Part shown: positions 9,102 to 16,890 of the stretch, piece after piece
How positions within the stretch are numbered: the stretch's first letter is position 1
How the letters are laid out: each line of letters starts with the position of its first letter
Assembly: GCA_964538375.1 (NCBI GenBank)
Contig: CAZIFQ010000032.1
Coordinates: 1-40,296, forward strand
DNA: 40,296 nt
Direction of reading: 5' to 3'
DNA from: JAUUZQ01 sp964538375
GTDB lineage: Bacteria; Bacteroidota; Bacteroidia; Bacteroidales; GCA-2748055
Translations under genes and position numbers: made by a program
The notes under the pieces: model-generated
Database searches by the model: none
What the model saw: only the letters and a program-made list of their open reading frames with translations
Told to the model about the DNA's origin: nothing

Positions 9102-10232
9102 CTAATTAAAATATTCTATTACACTTGACGTGATATAATCAAGTTGTTCTCCATCCATTTCAGTATGAACGGGAAGACTCAGTACTTTGGTACATATCTC
9201 TTCTGTTACCGGGAAATCTCCCTTTTTATATGCCAGGTCAAGGTATGCTTTCTGGAGATGTAGAGAAACAGGATAATAAATCATTGCCGGAATCTTCTTT
9301 TCTGTAAGATGCTGCCTCAGTCCATCACGTTTTTCTCCACTAACCTGCAAGGTATATTGATGAAAAACATGCGTTGAATCCGGGTTTCTTCCCGGGATTT
9401 TGAGGAGGTCAATATTTTCAAATGCTCCATCGTATATTGTCGCCACCTTTTGCCTGGCTTTAATGTATTCATCCAGGTGCTGGAGTTTAACCCTGAGAAT
9501 GGCTGCCTGCAATGTGTCCAGGCGGGAATTCACCCCAACCTGATCATAATAATACCTTTCTTTTGACATTCCATGGTTAATCATTGATCGCATCTGTGCC
9601 GCCAGTTTATCGTCATTGGTAAACATGGCTCCACCGTCTCCATAAGCTCCAAGGTTTTTACTTGGAAAGAAGGAGGTACAAGCTATATCACCAAGCGCTC
9701 CTGCCTTTAAAACGCTGCCATCTGCGAAAGTGTAGCATGCACCAATAGCTTGTGCATTGTCTTCAATGATAAATAGTTGGTGAGATTTTGCGAAGGAATT
9801 GATCTTTTCCATGTCAGCTGTCTGACCAAACAGGTGAACAGGGACAATAGCCTTTGTTCGATTTGAAACTACTGTTTCCAGCTTTGCAGGATCAATATTG
9901 AATGTATGTGGATCGATATCAACCAGAACCGGTTTCAACTTAAGAAGTTTAATTACTTCAATGGTTGCAATAAAGGTAAATGGTGTAGTGATTACCTCAT
10001 CGCCGGGTTGCAGATCAAGGGCCATCATGGCAACCTGGAGTGCATCCGTACCGTTGCCGCAAGCGATGCAATGCTTTACACCAATATATTTGGCCAATTC
10101 CTGCTCAAATTCTTTTACAGGAGGGCCTTTTATAAATGCAGTAGAATCCAGCACATCCTGGATGGCTTTATTTATCTCATCACGGTGTTGAAGGTACTGG
10201 TCGTGAAGGTCGACCATTTTAATTTCTTTCAT
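9102..10232 (-). CDS. wbpE: DegT/DnrJ/EryC1 aminotransferase, WbpE-like
   Basis: WbpE-type enzymes are PLP-dependent and transfer an amino group from glutamate to C3 of the 3-keto UDP-GlcNAcA sugar. The open frame extends upstream to 10409, but the family begins near MVDLHDQYLQ. I therefore place the start at the ATG at 10230-10232, which gives 376 residues; an ATG at 10217 is a second option. In that numbering GTDAL lies at 61-65, the acidic pair in IIEDNAQA at 157-158 and the PLP Lys at about 192 in PSKNLGAYGDGGA. It is the first gene of the six-gene minus-strand operon. It is divergent from the HU/SPOR gene at 10412, and no clear TAnnTTTG element is visible on the minus strand in the shared region. 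Confidence 0.9.
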   Translation of the reverse strand: MKEIKMVDLHDQYLQHRDEINKAIQDVLDSTAFIKGPPVKEFEQELAKYIGVKHCIACGNGTDALQVAMMALDLQPGDEVITTPFTFIATIEVIKLLKLKPVLVDIDPHTFNIDPAKLETVVSNRTKAIVPVHLFGQTADMEKINSFAKSHQLFIIEDNAQAIGACYTFADGSVLKAGALGDIACTSFFPSKNLGAYGDGGAMFTNDDKLAAQMRSMINHGMSKERYYYDQVGVNSRLDTLQAAILRVKLQHLDEYIKARQKVATIYDGAFENIDLLKIPGRNPDSTHVFHQYTLQVSGEKRDGLRQHLTEKKIPAMIYYPVSLHLQKAYLDLAYKKGDFPVTEEICTKVLSLPVHTEMDGEQLDYITSSVIEYFN

Positions 10233-10366
10233 GCTGCATAAAATCTTTACAGGAGACGAAGATAATAATAAATCTGCGGGTAAGAGCTTATAAAAAGCGA
10301 CTTTATTGCGTTGATAACTATATGTAGAAATCGTTCTCATGGTATTAAAATATGCTTTCATTTGTA

Positions 10367-10374
10367 TAAATTTG
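10367..10374 (+). promoter_or_regulatory. Putative -7 element for the HU-CCDC81/SPOR gene
   Basis: TAAATTTG matches TAnnTTTG and lies 37 bases before the ATG at 10412, within the divergent region shared with the wbpE-like gene. No clear -33 TTTG is present at the expected spacing, so the call rests on one half of the motif. Confidence 0.35.
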
Positions 10375-10411
10375 TTATTTATACCTAAGAAATAATTCAG
10401 AATATTCAATT

Positions 10412-11416
10412 ATGGCATATTTAGGTAAGTATATTCGTCAAATTCTATCCCGACAAGAGCCTGTGATTCTCCCTGGTTTTGGGAGTCTCATTATCAGCAA
10501 AAGTGTCGATGTTTCAAGTGCTGCCGGGAAAATTGATCCACCGGGCGCATTAATAAAATTTGATCCTGAGCATCCCAAAGACGATAGGAAGCTAGCTGCG
10601 GAATACGCTGCCGGGGAGAAAATAGATATGGAAGAGGCAAAACAGCAGGTGCTTGAGCTGGTTGATGCCATTAAGTTTAAGCTTGATAAAGGCGAAGCTT
10701 TCTTGCTTGATCTTGTTGGTGGATTTACGCGTGATAACGACAACAGGATTCATTTTGATAAAGATCCAAATTGGATCATCGATCCGGATCTTTTTGGTCT
10801 CCCTTCATTGGATTTACTGGAGCTTGAAGAGGAAGATACAGCCAAGAAAAAAGAAGAAGCTTTGCCAGTTCAAAAGGAGTCAAAACCGGCACAAAAAGAG
10901 CAAATCCAAATGAAGAAACATATGGCAAGCAGAGCCCCGGTTAATAAATGGAAAATTATCTGGATCATCGTTGGATCGCTAATCATTGTTTTACTACTGA
11001 TCTTGTTAATCCCATCGAAGAACGGCAATTATGGTATTGAATTCAACAGAGAAGGTATCGTACTTAAAGAAAATGTTATAAGTAATGATATGCAGGTAGT
11101 TGAAAAGACTAACGAACTGGTAACTGATGAACTTGACCAGGTTGACCAGGATGTTAAGGTTACTGAGACACAAACCCCTGTTGTGTCCACAAACAAATTC
11201 TTCATTATTGCAGGAAGTTTCCAGGGACTCCAGAATGCCACTCTATTAATGGAGAGTTTGAAAGCAGAAGGATTTCCCGCTGAGATCATTATGACCGAAA
11301 GCAGATTATACCGGGTATCTGTTCAATCGTATCCCGAAAAACAGCAGGCCGTTGATAACCTGGCAAGGATAAAAGCACATCCCGGATTGGGAAGCTGCTG
11401 GGTGTGGTCAAGATAA
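10412..11416 (+). CDS. HU-CCDC81-type domain protein with a transmembrane helix and C-terminal SPOR domain
   Basis: The 334 residues divide into three parts. Residues 1 to about 130 resemble the bacterial HU-CCDC81 double domain, an HU/IHF-related fold without obvious DNA-binding arms: YIRQILSRQEPVILPGFG, then a DKGEAFLLDLVGGF module. A Lys/Glu-rich linker runs to about 178, followed by one strongly hydrophobic helix at 181-200. The final ~75 residues, from NKFFIIAGSF to the C-terminus, form a SPOR domain, which in known proteins binds denuded septal peptidoglycan. The topology therefore suggests a cytoplasmic N-terminus and a periplasmic SPOR domain that follows division-site cell wall. This architecture recurs in Bacteroidota. 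Its exact role is unknown to me. Confidence 0.82.
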   Translation: MAYLGKYIRQILSRQEPVILPGFGSLIISKSVDVSSAAGKIDPPGALIKFDPEHPKDDRKLAAEYAAGEKIDMEEAKQQVLELVDAIKFKLDKGEAFLLDLVGGFTRDNDNRIHFDKDPNWIIDPDLFGLPSLDLLELEEEDTAKKKEEALPVQKESKPAQKEQIQMKKHMASRAPVNKWKIIWIIVGSLIIVLLLILLIPSKNGNYGIEFNREGIVLKENVISNDMQVVEKTNELVTDELDQVDQDVKVTETQTPVVSTNKFFIIAGSFQGLQNATLLMESLKAEGFPAEIIMTESRLYRVSVQSYPEKQQAVDNLARIKAHPGLGSCWVWSR

Positions 11417-11455
11417 CTTGCTACGCTCGTGTTATGAGATTGCTTCGCAAGTCAC

Positions 11456-11483
11456 GCTAAACGCTCAACAATAAACGCTCAAC
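11456..11483 (-). repeat. Short heptad tandem repeat, metG-distal copy
   Basis: Read on the minus strand, four consecutive 7-base units are GTTGAGC, GTTTATT, GTTGAGC and GTTTAGC. They end directly at the metG stop codon. The same heptad family occurs in the opposite orientation upstream of metG at 13553-13608, so the two arrays bracket the gene. Only short imperfect units are involved. No CRISPR-like repeat and spacer structure is present. Confidence 0.6.
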
Positions 11484-11484
11484 A

Positions 11485-13518
11485 CTAATTAACTTCTGCT
11501 CCGTTGTGTGCTTCTTCACCGGGTTCAATGAAATACAATTGTCCGTTACTGTTTTCCGACAGTAATATCATTCCCTGTGATTCGATTCCTACGATAGTTC
11601 TGGGGGCCAGGTTAACCAAAACACATACTTTTTGTCCCGGAAGCTTTTCAGGATCATAATATTCGGCGATTCCGGAAACAATGGTTCTCTGGTCAATTCC
11701 CGTATCCACCAGCATTTTGATGAGCTTCCTGGTTTTTGGAACCTTTTCTGCTTCAAGAATAGTTGCTGTTCGGATATCCATTTTGGTAAAATCGTCGAAA
11801 CTGATCTCCGGTTTTTGGGGAGAGACCGAAATTTCGTTCATATTTTCCTCTTTTGTATTGTGTAGTTTTTCAAGTTGTTTTTCTATCTGGTCATCTTCAA
11901 TTTTATCAAAGAGCAGCGTTGCTTTATTGATTTGGTGACCCGGCTCAAGCAGATCTTTATTCCCGAGCAATTCCCAGGATGTCTGATCGAAGTTGATGAA
12001 TCCTCTTAGCTTTTCCATTGAGAAGGGCAGGAATGGTTCTAAGAGTAAAGTGAGATTTGCAGTTATCTGCAGGGAAATGTTCAGGATGGTCTTCACCCTT
12101 TCTTCATCCGTCTTGATAACCTTCCATGGCTCTGTATCAGCCAGGTATTTGTTCCCGAGTCGGGCCAGGTCCATAGCAAATTTAACAGCTTCTCTGAAAC
12201 GGAATGCCTCCAGGCTTTTTTCTACAGCTGAAGCGATCGTTCCAATTTCGTCCAATACCTTTTGGTCAAAATCTGTAAGAGCGGCTCTGGCAGGTACAAA
12301 TCCATTAAAGTATTTGTGTGTTAACACCATGGTTCTGTTGACGAAATTTCCCAGGATAGCTACCAGCTCATTGTTGTTTCGGTTTTGAAAATCTTTCCAG
12401 GTGAAATCATTGTCCTTGTTCTCGGGTGCATTAGCGCAGAGAACATAACGCATTACATCTTGTTTTCCCGGGAAGTCTTCCAGGTATTCGTGTAGCCAGA
12501 CGGCCCAGTTCCTTGAAGTGGATATTTTATTGTTTTCCAGGTTGAGGAATTCGTTGGCCGGAACATTATCTGGAAGGATGTACGAGCCTTCAGCTTTTAA
12601 CATAGCGGGGAAGATGATGCAATGGAATACGATATTATCTTTTCCGATGAAATGAATCATCCTGGAATCATCGTCTTTCCAGTACTTCTCCCAATCTTTA
12701 GTTAGCTCTTTGGTAGCTGAAATATATCCAATAGGTGCGTCGAACCATACATATAAAACTTTTCCATCAGCGTTTTCAAGGGGTACAGGTACTCCCCAAT
12801 CCAGGTCACGGCTTACTGCTCTTGGATGTAGTCCCTGGTCGAGCCATGATTTACATTGCCCATACACATTTGGTTTCCATTCTTTGTGTTCTTCAAGAAT
12901 CCACTGTTGAAGCCATGGCTCATATTTATCAAGTGGCAGGTACCAGTGTTTAGTTTCTTTCAATACCGGTTTATTTCCGCTAATTGCAGATGTGGGATTA
13001 ATTAATTCTGTAGGACTGAGGGAGGTACCGCATTGTTCACATTGATCTCCATAAGCGCCCTGGTTGCCGCAATGTGGGCACGTACCTGTGATATACCTGT
13101 CGGCTAAAAATGTATTGGTTTCCGTGTCGTAGTATTGTTCGCTGGTTTTTTCGAGGAATTCTCCCTTGTCGTAAAGTGTCTTAAAAAACGCTGAAGCGGT
13201 TTCGTAGTGCACTGTATTAGATGTGCGTGAGTAGATATCAAAAGTAATTCCAAAGTCTTCAAACGCCTTTTTATTAAGCGCGTGGTATCTGTCTACGATG
13301 TCCTGTGGACTAAGACCTTCATTTCTTGCCTTGAGGGTGATGGGTATACCATGCTCATCTGATCCGCATATATGGATAATGTCCTTTCCTCTTAATCTCT
13401 GGTATCTTGTATAAATATCTGAAGGTACGTAAACGCCAGCGAGGTGACCAAGATGAATTGGACCGTTGGCATATGGAAGCGCAGATGTTATGAGGTATCT
13501 TTTGAAATCTTTTTTCAT
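11485..13518 (-). CDS. metG: Methionyl-tRNA synthetase
   Basis: MetG charges tRNA-Met with methionine. The 677 residues comprise a class I catalytic core with HLGH at 22-25 (the HIGH motif), four zinc-ligand cysteines at about 147, 150, 160 and 163, and KISTS at 331-335 as the KMSKS equivalent. The anticodon-binding helical domain follows. A C-terminal EMAP/Trbp111-like tRNA-binding domain occupies roughly residues 570-677, starting near FDDFTKMDIRTATILEAE, so this is the dimeric long form. The gene is transcribed alone on the minus strand with a TATCTTTG element 25 bases upstream of its ATG, and it is bracketed by heptad repeats. Confidence 0.98.
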   Translation of the reverse strand: MKKDFKRYLITSALPYANGPIHLGHLAGVYVPSDIYTRYQRLRGKDIIHICGSDEHGIPITLKARNEGLSPQDIVDRYHALNKKAFEDFGITFDIYSRTSNTVHYETASAFFKTLYDKGEFLEKTSEQYYDTETNTFLADRYITGTCPHCGNQGAYGDQCEQCGTSLSPTELINPTSAISGNKPVLKETKHWYLPLDKYEPWLQQWILEEHKEWKPNVYGQCKSWLDQGLHPRAVSRDLDWGVPVPLENADGKVLYVWFDAPIGYISATKELTKDWEKYWKDDDSRMIHFIGKDNIVFHCIIFPAMLKAEGSYILPDNVPANEFLNLENNKISTSRNWAVWLHEYLEDFPGKQDVMRYVLCANAPENKDNDFTWKDFQNRNNNELVAILGNFVNRTMVLTHKYFNGFVPARAALTDFDQKVLDEIGTIASAVEKSLEAFRFREAVKFAMDLARLGNKYLADTEPWKVIKTDEERVKTILNISLQITANLTLLLEPFLPFSMEKLRGFINFDQTSWELLGNKDLLEPGHQINKATLLFDKIEDDQIEKQLEKLHNTKEENMNEISVSPQKPEISFDDFTKMDIRTATILEAEKVPKTRKLIKMLVDTGIDQRTIVSGIAEYYDPEKLPGQKVCVLVNLAPRTIVGIESQGMILLSENSNGQLYFIEPGEEAHNGAEVN

Positions 13519-13542
13519 TGTTTGGATTCTCTATAATGGATG

Positions 13543-13550
13543 CAAAGATA
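13543..13550 (-). promoter_or_regulatory. Putative -7 element for metG
   Basis: On the minus strand this reads TATCTTTG, an exact TAnnTTTG match, 24 bases before the metG ATG at 13518. The -33 region falls inside the heptad repeat array, where I do not see a minus-strand TTTG. Confidence 0.5.
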
Positions 13551-13552
13551 AT

Positions 13553-13608
13553 GTTTAAAGTTGAAGGTTGAACGTTGAAAGTTGAGTGTTTAGCGTTCAA
13601 CGTATAGC
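13553..13608 (+). repeat. Heptad tandem repeat, eight imperfect 7-base units
   Basis: The units in order are GTTTAAA, GTTGAAG, GTTGAAC, GTTGAAA, GTTGAGT, GTTTAGC, GTTCAAC and GTATAGC, an uninterrupted 7-base periodicity over 56 bases. The array covers the metG -33 region and is inverted relative to the array at the other end of metG (11456-11483). It could be a slippage-prone repeat, a protein-binding array or an element dispersed in the genome. The sequence alone does not decide. Confidence 0.65.
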
Positions 13609-13638
13609 TATGAAAAAGGATATTTCAACAAACCTTCT

Positions 13639-13646
13639 TATCTTCG
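13639..13646 (+). promoter_or_regulatory. Putative -7 element for the LD-carboxypeptidase gene
   Basis: TATCTTCG differs from TAnnTTTG at one position and lies 14 bases before the ATG at 13661. There is no clear -33 element. The short leader would be typical for this phylum. Confidence 0.3.
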
Positions 13647-13660
13647 CTTAAAAGCATTCT

Positions 13661-14560
13661 ATGATCACGCCATCCTATCTGAGCCCGGGAGATACAATTG
13701 GAATAGTTGCGCCTGCAAGGAGTATTTCTGAAAGTGAAATTGAGGCATTTGTTGTTTATATGAAAGATGCCAATATCGACTGCAAGTTAGGCGCCCATCT
13801 ATTTGGGAAAAAGGATCAGTATTCAGGTACTATTGAGGAGAGATTGAGGGATCTGCATGACATGATTAGGGACCCGTTGGTGAAAGCAGTTTTTGCAGCC
13901 AGAGGTGGGTATGGTACTGCACAATTATTGCCCGGCTTTGATTTGGATTTGCTACAAAAGAATCCAACATGGCTGATTGGCTTCAGTGATATGACAGCCA
14001 TTCATTCAGTGGTGAATAAAACCATGGAATCCATGCATGCAGTGATGCCTTATTCATTTGCCATGGAAACACCTCAGGATGAAGCGTCTTTTAATACATT
14101 GATGAAGGCATTAAAGGGAGAAAAATTAAATTATTCTATTCCTGAGCATTCACTCAATTTTCCGGGGGAGGAAGAAGGAATTTTATCAGGAGGAAATTTA
14201 TCTGTACTCTACTCTCTTGCAGGGACTCTATATGAACCTGATTATGAAGGGAAAATATTATTTCTCGAGGATCTGGATGAGTACCTGTATCATATTGACA
14301 GGATGATTCTGAATTTTGAGCAGAGAGATATTTTCAGGAAAATTGCCGGGTTAATTATTGGTGAACATTCTGATATGCATGACAATGCTATTTCTTTCGG
14401 AAAAAATGCACTTGAGATTATTGCTGAAAGAGCCCATAAATACAAGGTTCCAACCATGTTTGGCTTTCCTGCCGGACATAAAAAATCAAACTACACGCTG
14501 ATATTTGGCCGTCTCGTCACATTAAGGGTTAAGAAGGAAGGTAGTTTCCTGTCGATTTAA
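13661..14560 (+). CDS. ldcA: LD-carboxypeptidase (peptidase family S66)
   Basis: LdcA-type enzymes remove the terminal D-Ala from murein tetrapeptides in cell-wall recycling. The S66 family also includes MccF-like enzymes that cleave microcin. The 299 residues begin PSYLSPGDTIGIVAPAR, which is typical of S66. RGGYGTAQLLPGFD occurs at 81-94, and GFSD with the presumed nucleophile Ser109 follows. A Glu in FLEDLDEYLYHIDRM and a His in FPAGHKKSNYTL near residue 280 would complete the Ser-Glu-His triad. There is no signal peptide, consistent with a cytoplasmic recycling enzyme. The N-terminus is well placed at 13661. The next gene starts 84 bases downstream. Confidence 0.9.
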   Translation: MITPSYLSPGDTIGIVAPARSISESEIEAFVVYMKDANIDCKLGAHLFGKKDQYSGTIEERLRDLHDMIRDPLVKAVFAARGGYGTAQLLPGFDLDLLQKNPTWLIGFSDMTAIHSVVNKTMESMHAVMPYSFAMETPQDEASFNTLMKALKGEKLNYSIPEHSLNFPGEEEGILSGGNLSVLYSLAGTLYEPDYEGKILFLEDLDEYLYHIDRMILNFEQRDIFRKIAGLIIGEHSDMHDNAISFGKNALEIIAERAHKYKVPTMFGFPAGHKKSNYTLIFGRLVTLRVKKEGSFLSI

Positions 14561-14644
14561 GATGGTTTGATAATATTAATGCGATTTTTTACAGTGATGC
14601 ACCAAACGGTGAGTCCCTGTTATAAAATCCTTAAAAGAATCCTT

Positions 14645-15010
14645 ATGGCGGAATCACATGAATTAGGAAAAAAAGCGGAGCAGTTCGCTGCTGAGTTTCT
14701 TATCTCAAAGGGCTATCAAATGCTGGATCGGAACTGGCATCATGGGCACCTGGAACTGGATATTGTTTGTACAGATGGCAAAGAACTTATTGTTGTTGAG
14801 GTTAAAGCCCGGCGGCGGAGCATATTTCCTCATCCGGAGGATGTATTTACGCCGATGCAGGAGCGCAGGATTATCCTGGCCACAGAAGGGTATATTCGCA
14901 GAAATAATATTATGATACAAGTACGTTTCGACCTGATAGCCATCGTGTTTAGAAAAGAGGGATTTGAGATTGAGCATATTGAAGAAGCGTTCTATCCGGG
15001 GGTGGAGTAA
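14645..15010 (+). CDS. YraN family protein (UPF0102, endonuclease-like fold)
   Basis: I choose the ATG at 14645 (121 residues) because the family begins at HELGKKAEQFAAEFLISKGY. The open frame extends upstream to 14567, but the extra 26 residues do not look conserved. UPF0102/YraN proteins share the PD-(D/E)xK nuclease-like fold of Holliday-junction resolvases. Here the pattern is ELDIVCTDGKELIVVEVKARR, with an acidic residue in HLELDIV and the ExK of VEVKAR. The biological role of YraN is unsettled, and linkage to recombination or 16S processing is hypothesis. It follows the LD-carboxypeptidase gene by 84 bases and may be co-transcribed with it. Confidence 0.85.
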   Translation: MAESHELGKKAEQFAAEFLISKGYQMLDRNWHHGHLELDIVCTDGKELIVVEVKARRRSIFPHPEDVFTPMQERRIILATEGYIRRNNIMIQVRFDLIAIVFRKEGFEIEHIEEAFYPGVE

Positions 15011-15163
15011 CCCCCCATTTCCCCATCTTTCTAATCATACATTCTTACAGCTTTCCTTGCAAAATTCCTGCTAACTATCTACTTTAGATTGTGAAATACA
15101 TTCCGGGAGGGTTCCCTGCAGTGGAAATCTTCAAGGGAAGGGACCAGTTTATTGATGTGATTC

Positions 15164-15343
15164 GACCTAAGGGTGATTATCGGCGAAGATGATTCCCATA
15201 TGATTATTGTAGTGAAGGATAATGGTATTGGCAGGGTAGCTGCCGAGAGTTTAGAGAGAAACAATGAGGGGCGTGGGAATGCTAACGGTACCAGGGTAAC
15301 ATTGTGGATACCTCTTGATTATCCAGGAAAAACTAATTTATGA
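15164..15343 (+). pseudogene. Remnant of a LytS-type sensor histidine kinase (C-terminal ATPase fragment)
   Basis: The frame ending at TGA 15341-15343 reads VIIGEDDSHMIIVVKDNGIG followed by R and about 30 further residues including GTRVTLWIPL. DNGIGR is the G1-like box of the HATPase_c domain of LytS/YehU-type kinases, and the rest matches the family's C-terminus. Upstream the frame meets a TGA at about 15156, and no dimerisation/phosphoacceptor region, membrane region or start codon can be found between the YraN stop at 15010 and here. I infer an almost completely deleted kinase. Its stop overlaps the start of the downstream response regulator by 4 bases (ATGA), the usual coupling of a kinase and regulator pair. 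Bases 15011-15163 hold nothing else I can name. Confidence 0.7.
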
Positions 15344-16107
15344 TGAAAAAACTTCGAATCTATATTGTTGACGATGAACGTTCTGCTCGTGAATTGATAA
15401 TAAATCTTTTATGCGACGTTAAGGAAATAGAAATTGTAGGGGAAGCCGAAAGTGTGGAAACCGCTTTGAAAGAAATTATTAGGATTAGACCGGATGTAAT
15501 TTTGTTAGATATCCAGATGCCCAGGGAGGATGGGTTTTCCTTAATTCAAAAATTGCATGCTAATGATGTTCAGCCAAAAATTATTTTCATTACTACTTTT
15601 GAACAGTATGCTATCAAGGCCATAAAAATTGCAGCATTCGACTATTTATTGAAGCCGGTAAAAAAGAAGGATTTAGTTCTTTCTCTTGGAAAGCTAAGCC
15701 AGAAGATTGAGGAATCTAACATGAAGGAGAAGTTTGATCAGTTAATTTTTCAATTGAGCGATCATAAAAAGATGAAATTTAAAAACAGAACAGGATTTTA
15801 CATGATTGATCCTGACGAGATTCTCTATTGCAAGGCTGATTCAAATTATACAATATTTGAGCTTGAAACAGGCAAAACTTATACGGTTTCTATGAACCTG
15901 GGAAAAGTAGAAGAGATTCTGCCTAATTTGTGTTTTTTCAGAATTAGTCGCTCCACCATTATCAACATCAACTATTTGTCACTGGTAGACCGAAAAACAA
16001 TGACCTGTGAATTGATTAATGACGGACCCCATGTTTTGTCGATATCAAGAAAATACATGAAAGAGCTTGAGCAAGGGTGTGATGACCATTTTGCTATTGG
16101 TAAATAG
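15340..16107 (+). CDS. LytTR-family response regulator (LytR/AlgR type)
   Basis: The 255 residues comprise a receiver domain (about 1-120) with acidic residues Asp11 and Asp12, phosphoacceptor Asp57 in LLDIQMPREDG and Lys in LLKPVKKKDL. A LytTR DNA-binding domain follows (about 150-245), including DEILYCKADSNYTIFEL and FFRISRSTIININYL. Such regulators bind paired direct repeats upstream of their targets. A second ATG sits 3 bases inside the frame at 15343. The cognate kinase just upstream is reduced to its last ~60 codons, so this regulator appears to be orphaned in place. It may answer to another kinase or act without phosphorylation. Confidence 0.92.
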   Translation: MMKKLRIYIVDDERSARELIINLLCDVKEIEIVGEAESVETALKEIIRIRPDVILLDIQMPREDGFSLIQKLHANDVQPKIIFITTFEQYAIKAIKIAAFDYLLKPVKKKDLVLSLGKLSQKIEESNMKEKFDQLIFQLSDHKKMKFKNRTGFYMIDPDEILYCKADSNYTIFELETGKTYTVSMNLGKVEEILPNLCFFRISRSTIININYLSLVDRKTMTCELINDGPHVLSISRKYMKELEQGCDDHFAIGK

Positions 16108-16169
16108 TATTGGATGAACGATGAAAAATTTCCTGGTATAATCCATGTCAGTAAAAAGAATGTAAAAAG

Positions 16170-16200
16170 TTGTCTATGTAAATAATTTGCCTCATCTTTG
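16170..16200 (+). promoter_or_regulatory. Putative promoter of the TetR gene
   Basis: TTG at 16170-16172 is followed after 20 bases by CATCTTTG at 16193-16200, seven of eight positions of TAnnTTTG. It ends 30 bases before the ATG at 16231. TetR proteins often repress themselves, so an operator may lie here, but I see no clean inverted repeat. Confidence 0.35.
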
Positions 16201-16230
16201 TACCAGAAAACAAAAAAAGTCGAAAAGTAA

Positions 16231-16809
16231 ATGGGAATAAACGAAACCAGGGACAAGATAATAAGCGTAGCTGACAAACTGTTTGGAAGGTTTGGTTTTA
16301 AGAGGACCTCCATGGATGAGATTGCCAAAATTTCCAGGAAAGCCAAGGGCTCTTTGTACTACCATTTTTCAAGTAAGGAAGATTTATTCAGAGAGGTTGT
16401 GCAAAAGGAAGTTTATGAAATAAAAATGAAATTATCGGCTGTGGTTAACAATCGTGAATATTCGGCTGAAGGAAAGTTAAAAAAGTATGTATTAACCAGA
16501 ATGGAATTGATGCAACTTGCAATCAATTATCATGAAACCATTAAGCCGGGTGAAATTGATCATTTCGATTTTATGGAAGACATCAGGAGTGATTTTGATG
16601 CTTGGGAAAAGAAAAAACTAAATACCATTATCAACAAGGGAGTCGAGGTAGGAGAATTTCATATCGAGATGAATACAGATGCTTTGAGTGACATTTTCAT
16701 CATGATTCTTAAAGGTCTTGAGATTCCATTATTCGTTCAGGGAAAATATGAGCAATATGTATCACATATGGAAGGGATGGCCAGCATGTTGTTAAAAGGA
16801 ATGAGGTAG
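16231..16809 (+). CDS. TetR/AcrR-family transcriptional regulator
   Basis: The 192-residue length is typical. The N-terminal three-helix DNA-binding domain spans about residues 8-55. Its helix-turn-helix, TSMDEIAKISRKAKGSLYYH (residues 26-45), is followed by FSSKEDLFREVV, the standard TetR signature. The C-terminal two thirds is helical and ligand-binding, with no recognisable subfamily. It is followed in the same direction by a PlsC-type acyltransferase (81-base gap) and a patatin (42-base gap). This context suggests a regulator sensing a fatty acyl, membrane or envelope signal and controlling lipid remodelling. That is inference from neighbours only. Confidence 0.9.
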   Translation: MGINETRDKIISVADKLFGRFGFKRTSMDEIAKISRKAKGSLYYHFSSKEDLFREVVQKEVYEIKMKLSAVVNNREYSAEGKLKKYVLTRMELMQLAINYHETIKPGEIDHFDFMEDIRSDFDAWEKKKLNTIINKGVEVGEFHIEMNTDALSDIFIMILKGLEIPLFVQGKYEQYVSHMEGMASMLLKGMR

Positions 16810-16890
16810 TTTTTTTTGCATTAGAACTGACTATAAAACGAAAAGAGTATATAAATATTAATTGAAATTTTGTAAACATAAAAATAGCTT

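Noticed and set aside
10233..10409. N-terminal extension of the wbpE-like frame by 59 residues
   Set aside because: The family starts at the MVDLHDQYLQ region and the extra residues have no conserved character.
13553..13608. CRISPR-like array
   Set aside because: Units are only 7 bases with no spacers, and there are no cas genes in the window.
15011..15163. Further kinase sequence upstream of the LytS fragment
   Set aside because: Short stretches look faintly kinase-like in various frames but none is long or clear enough to claim.
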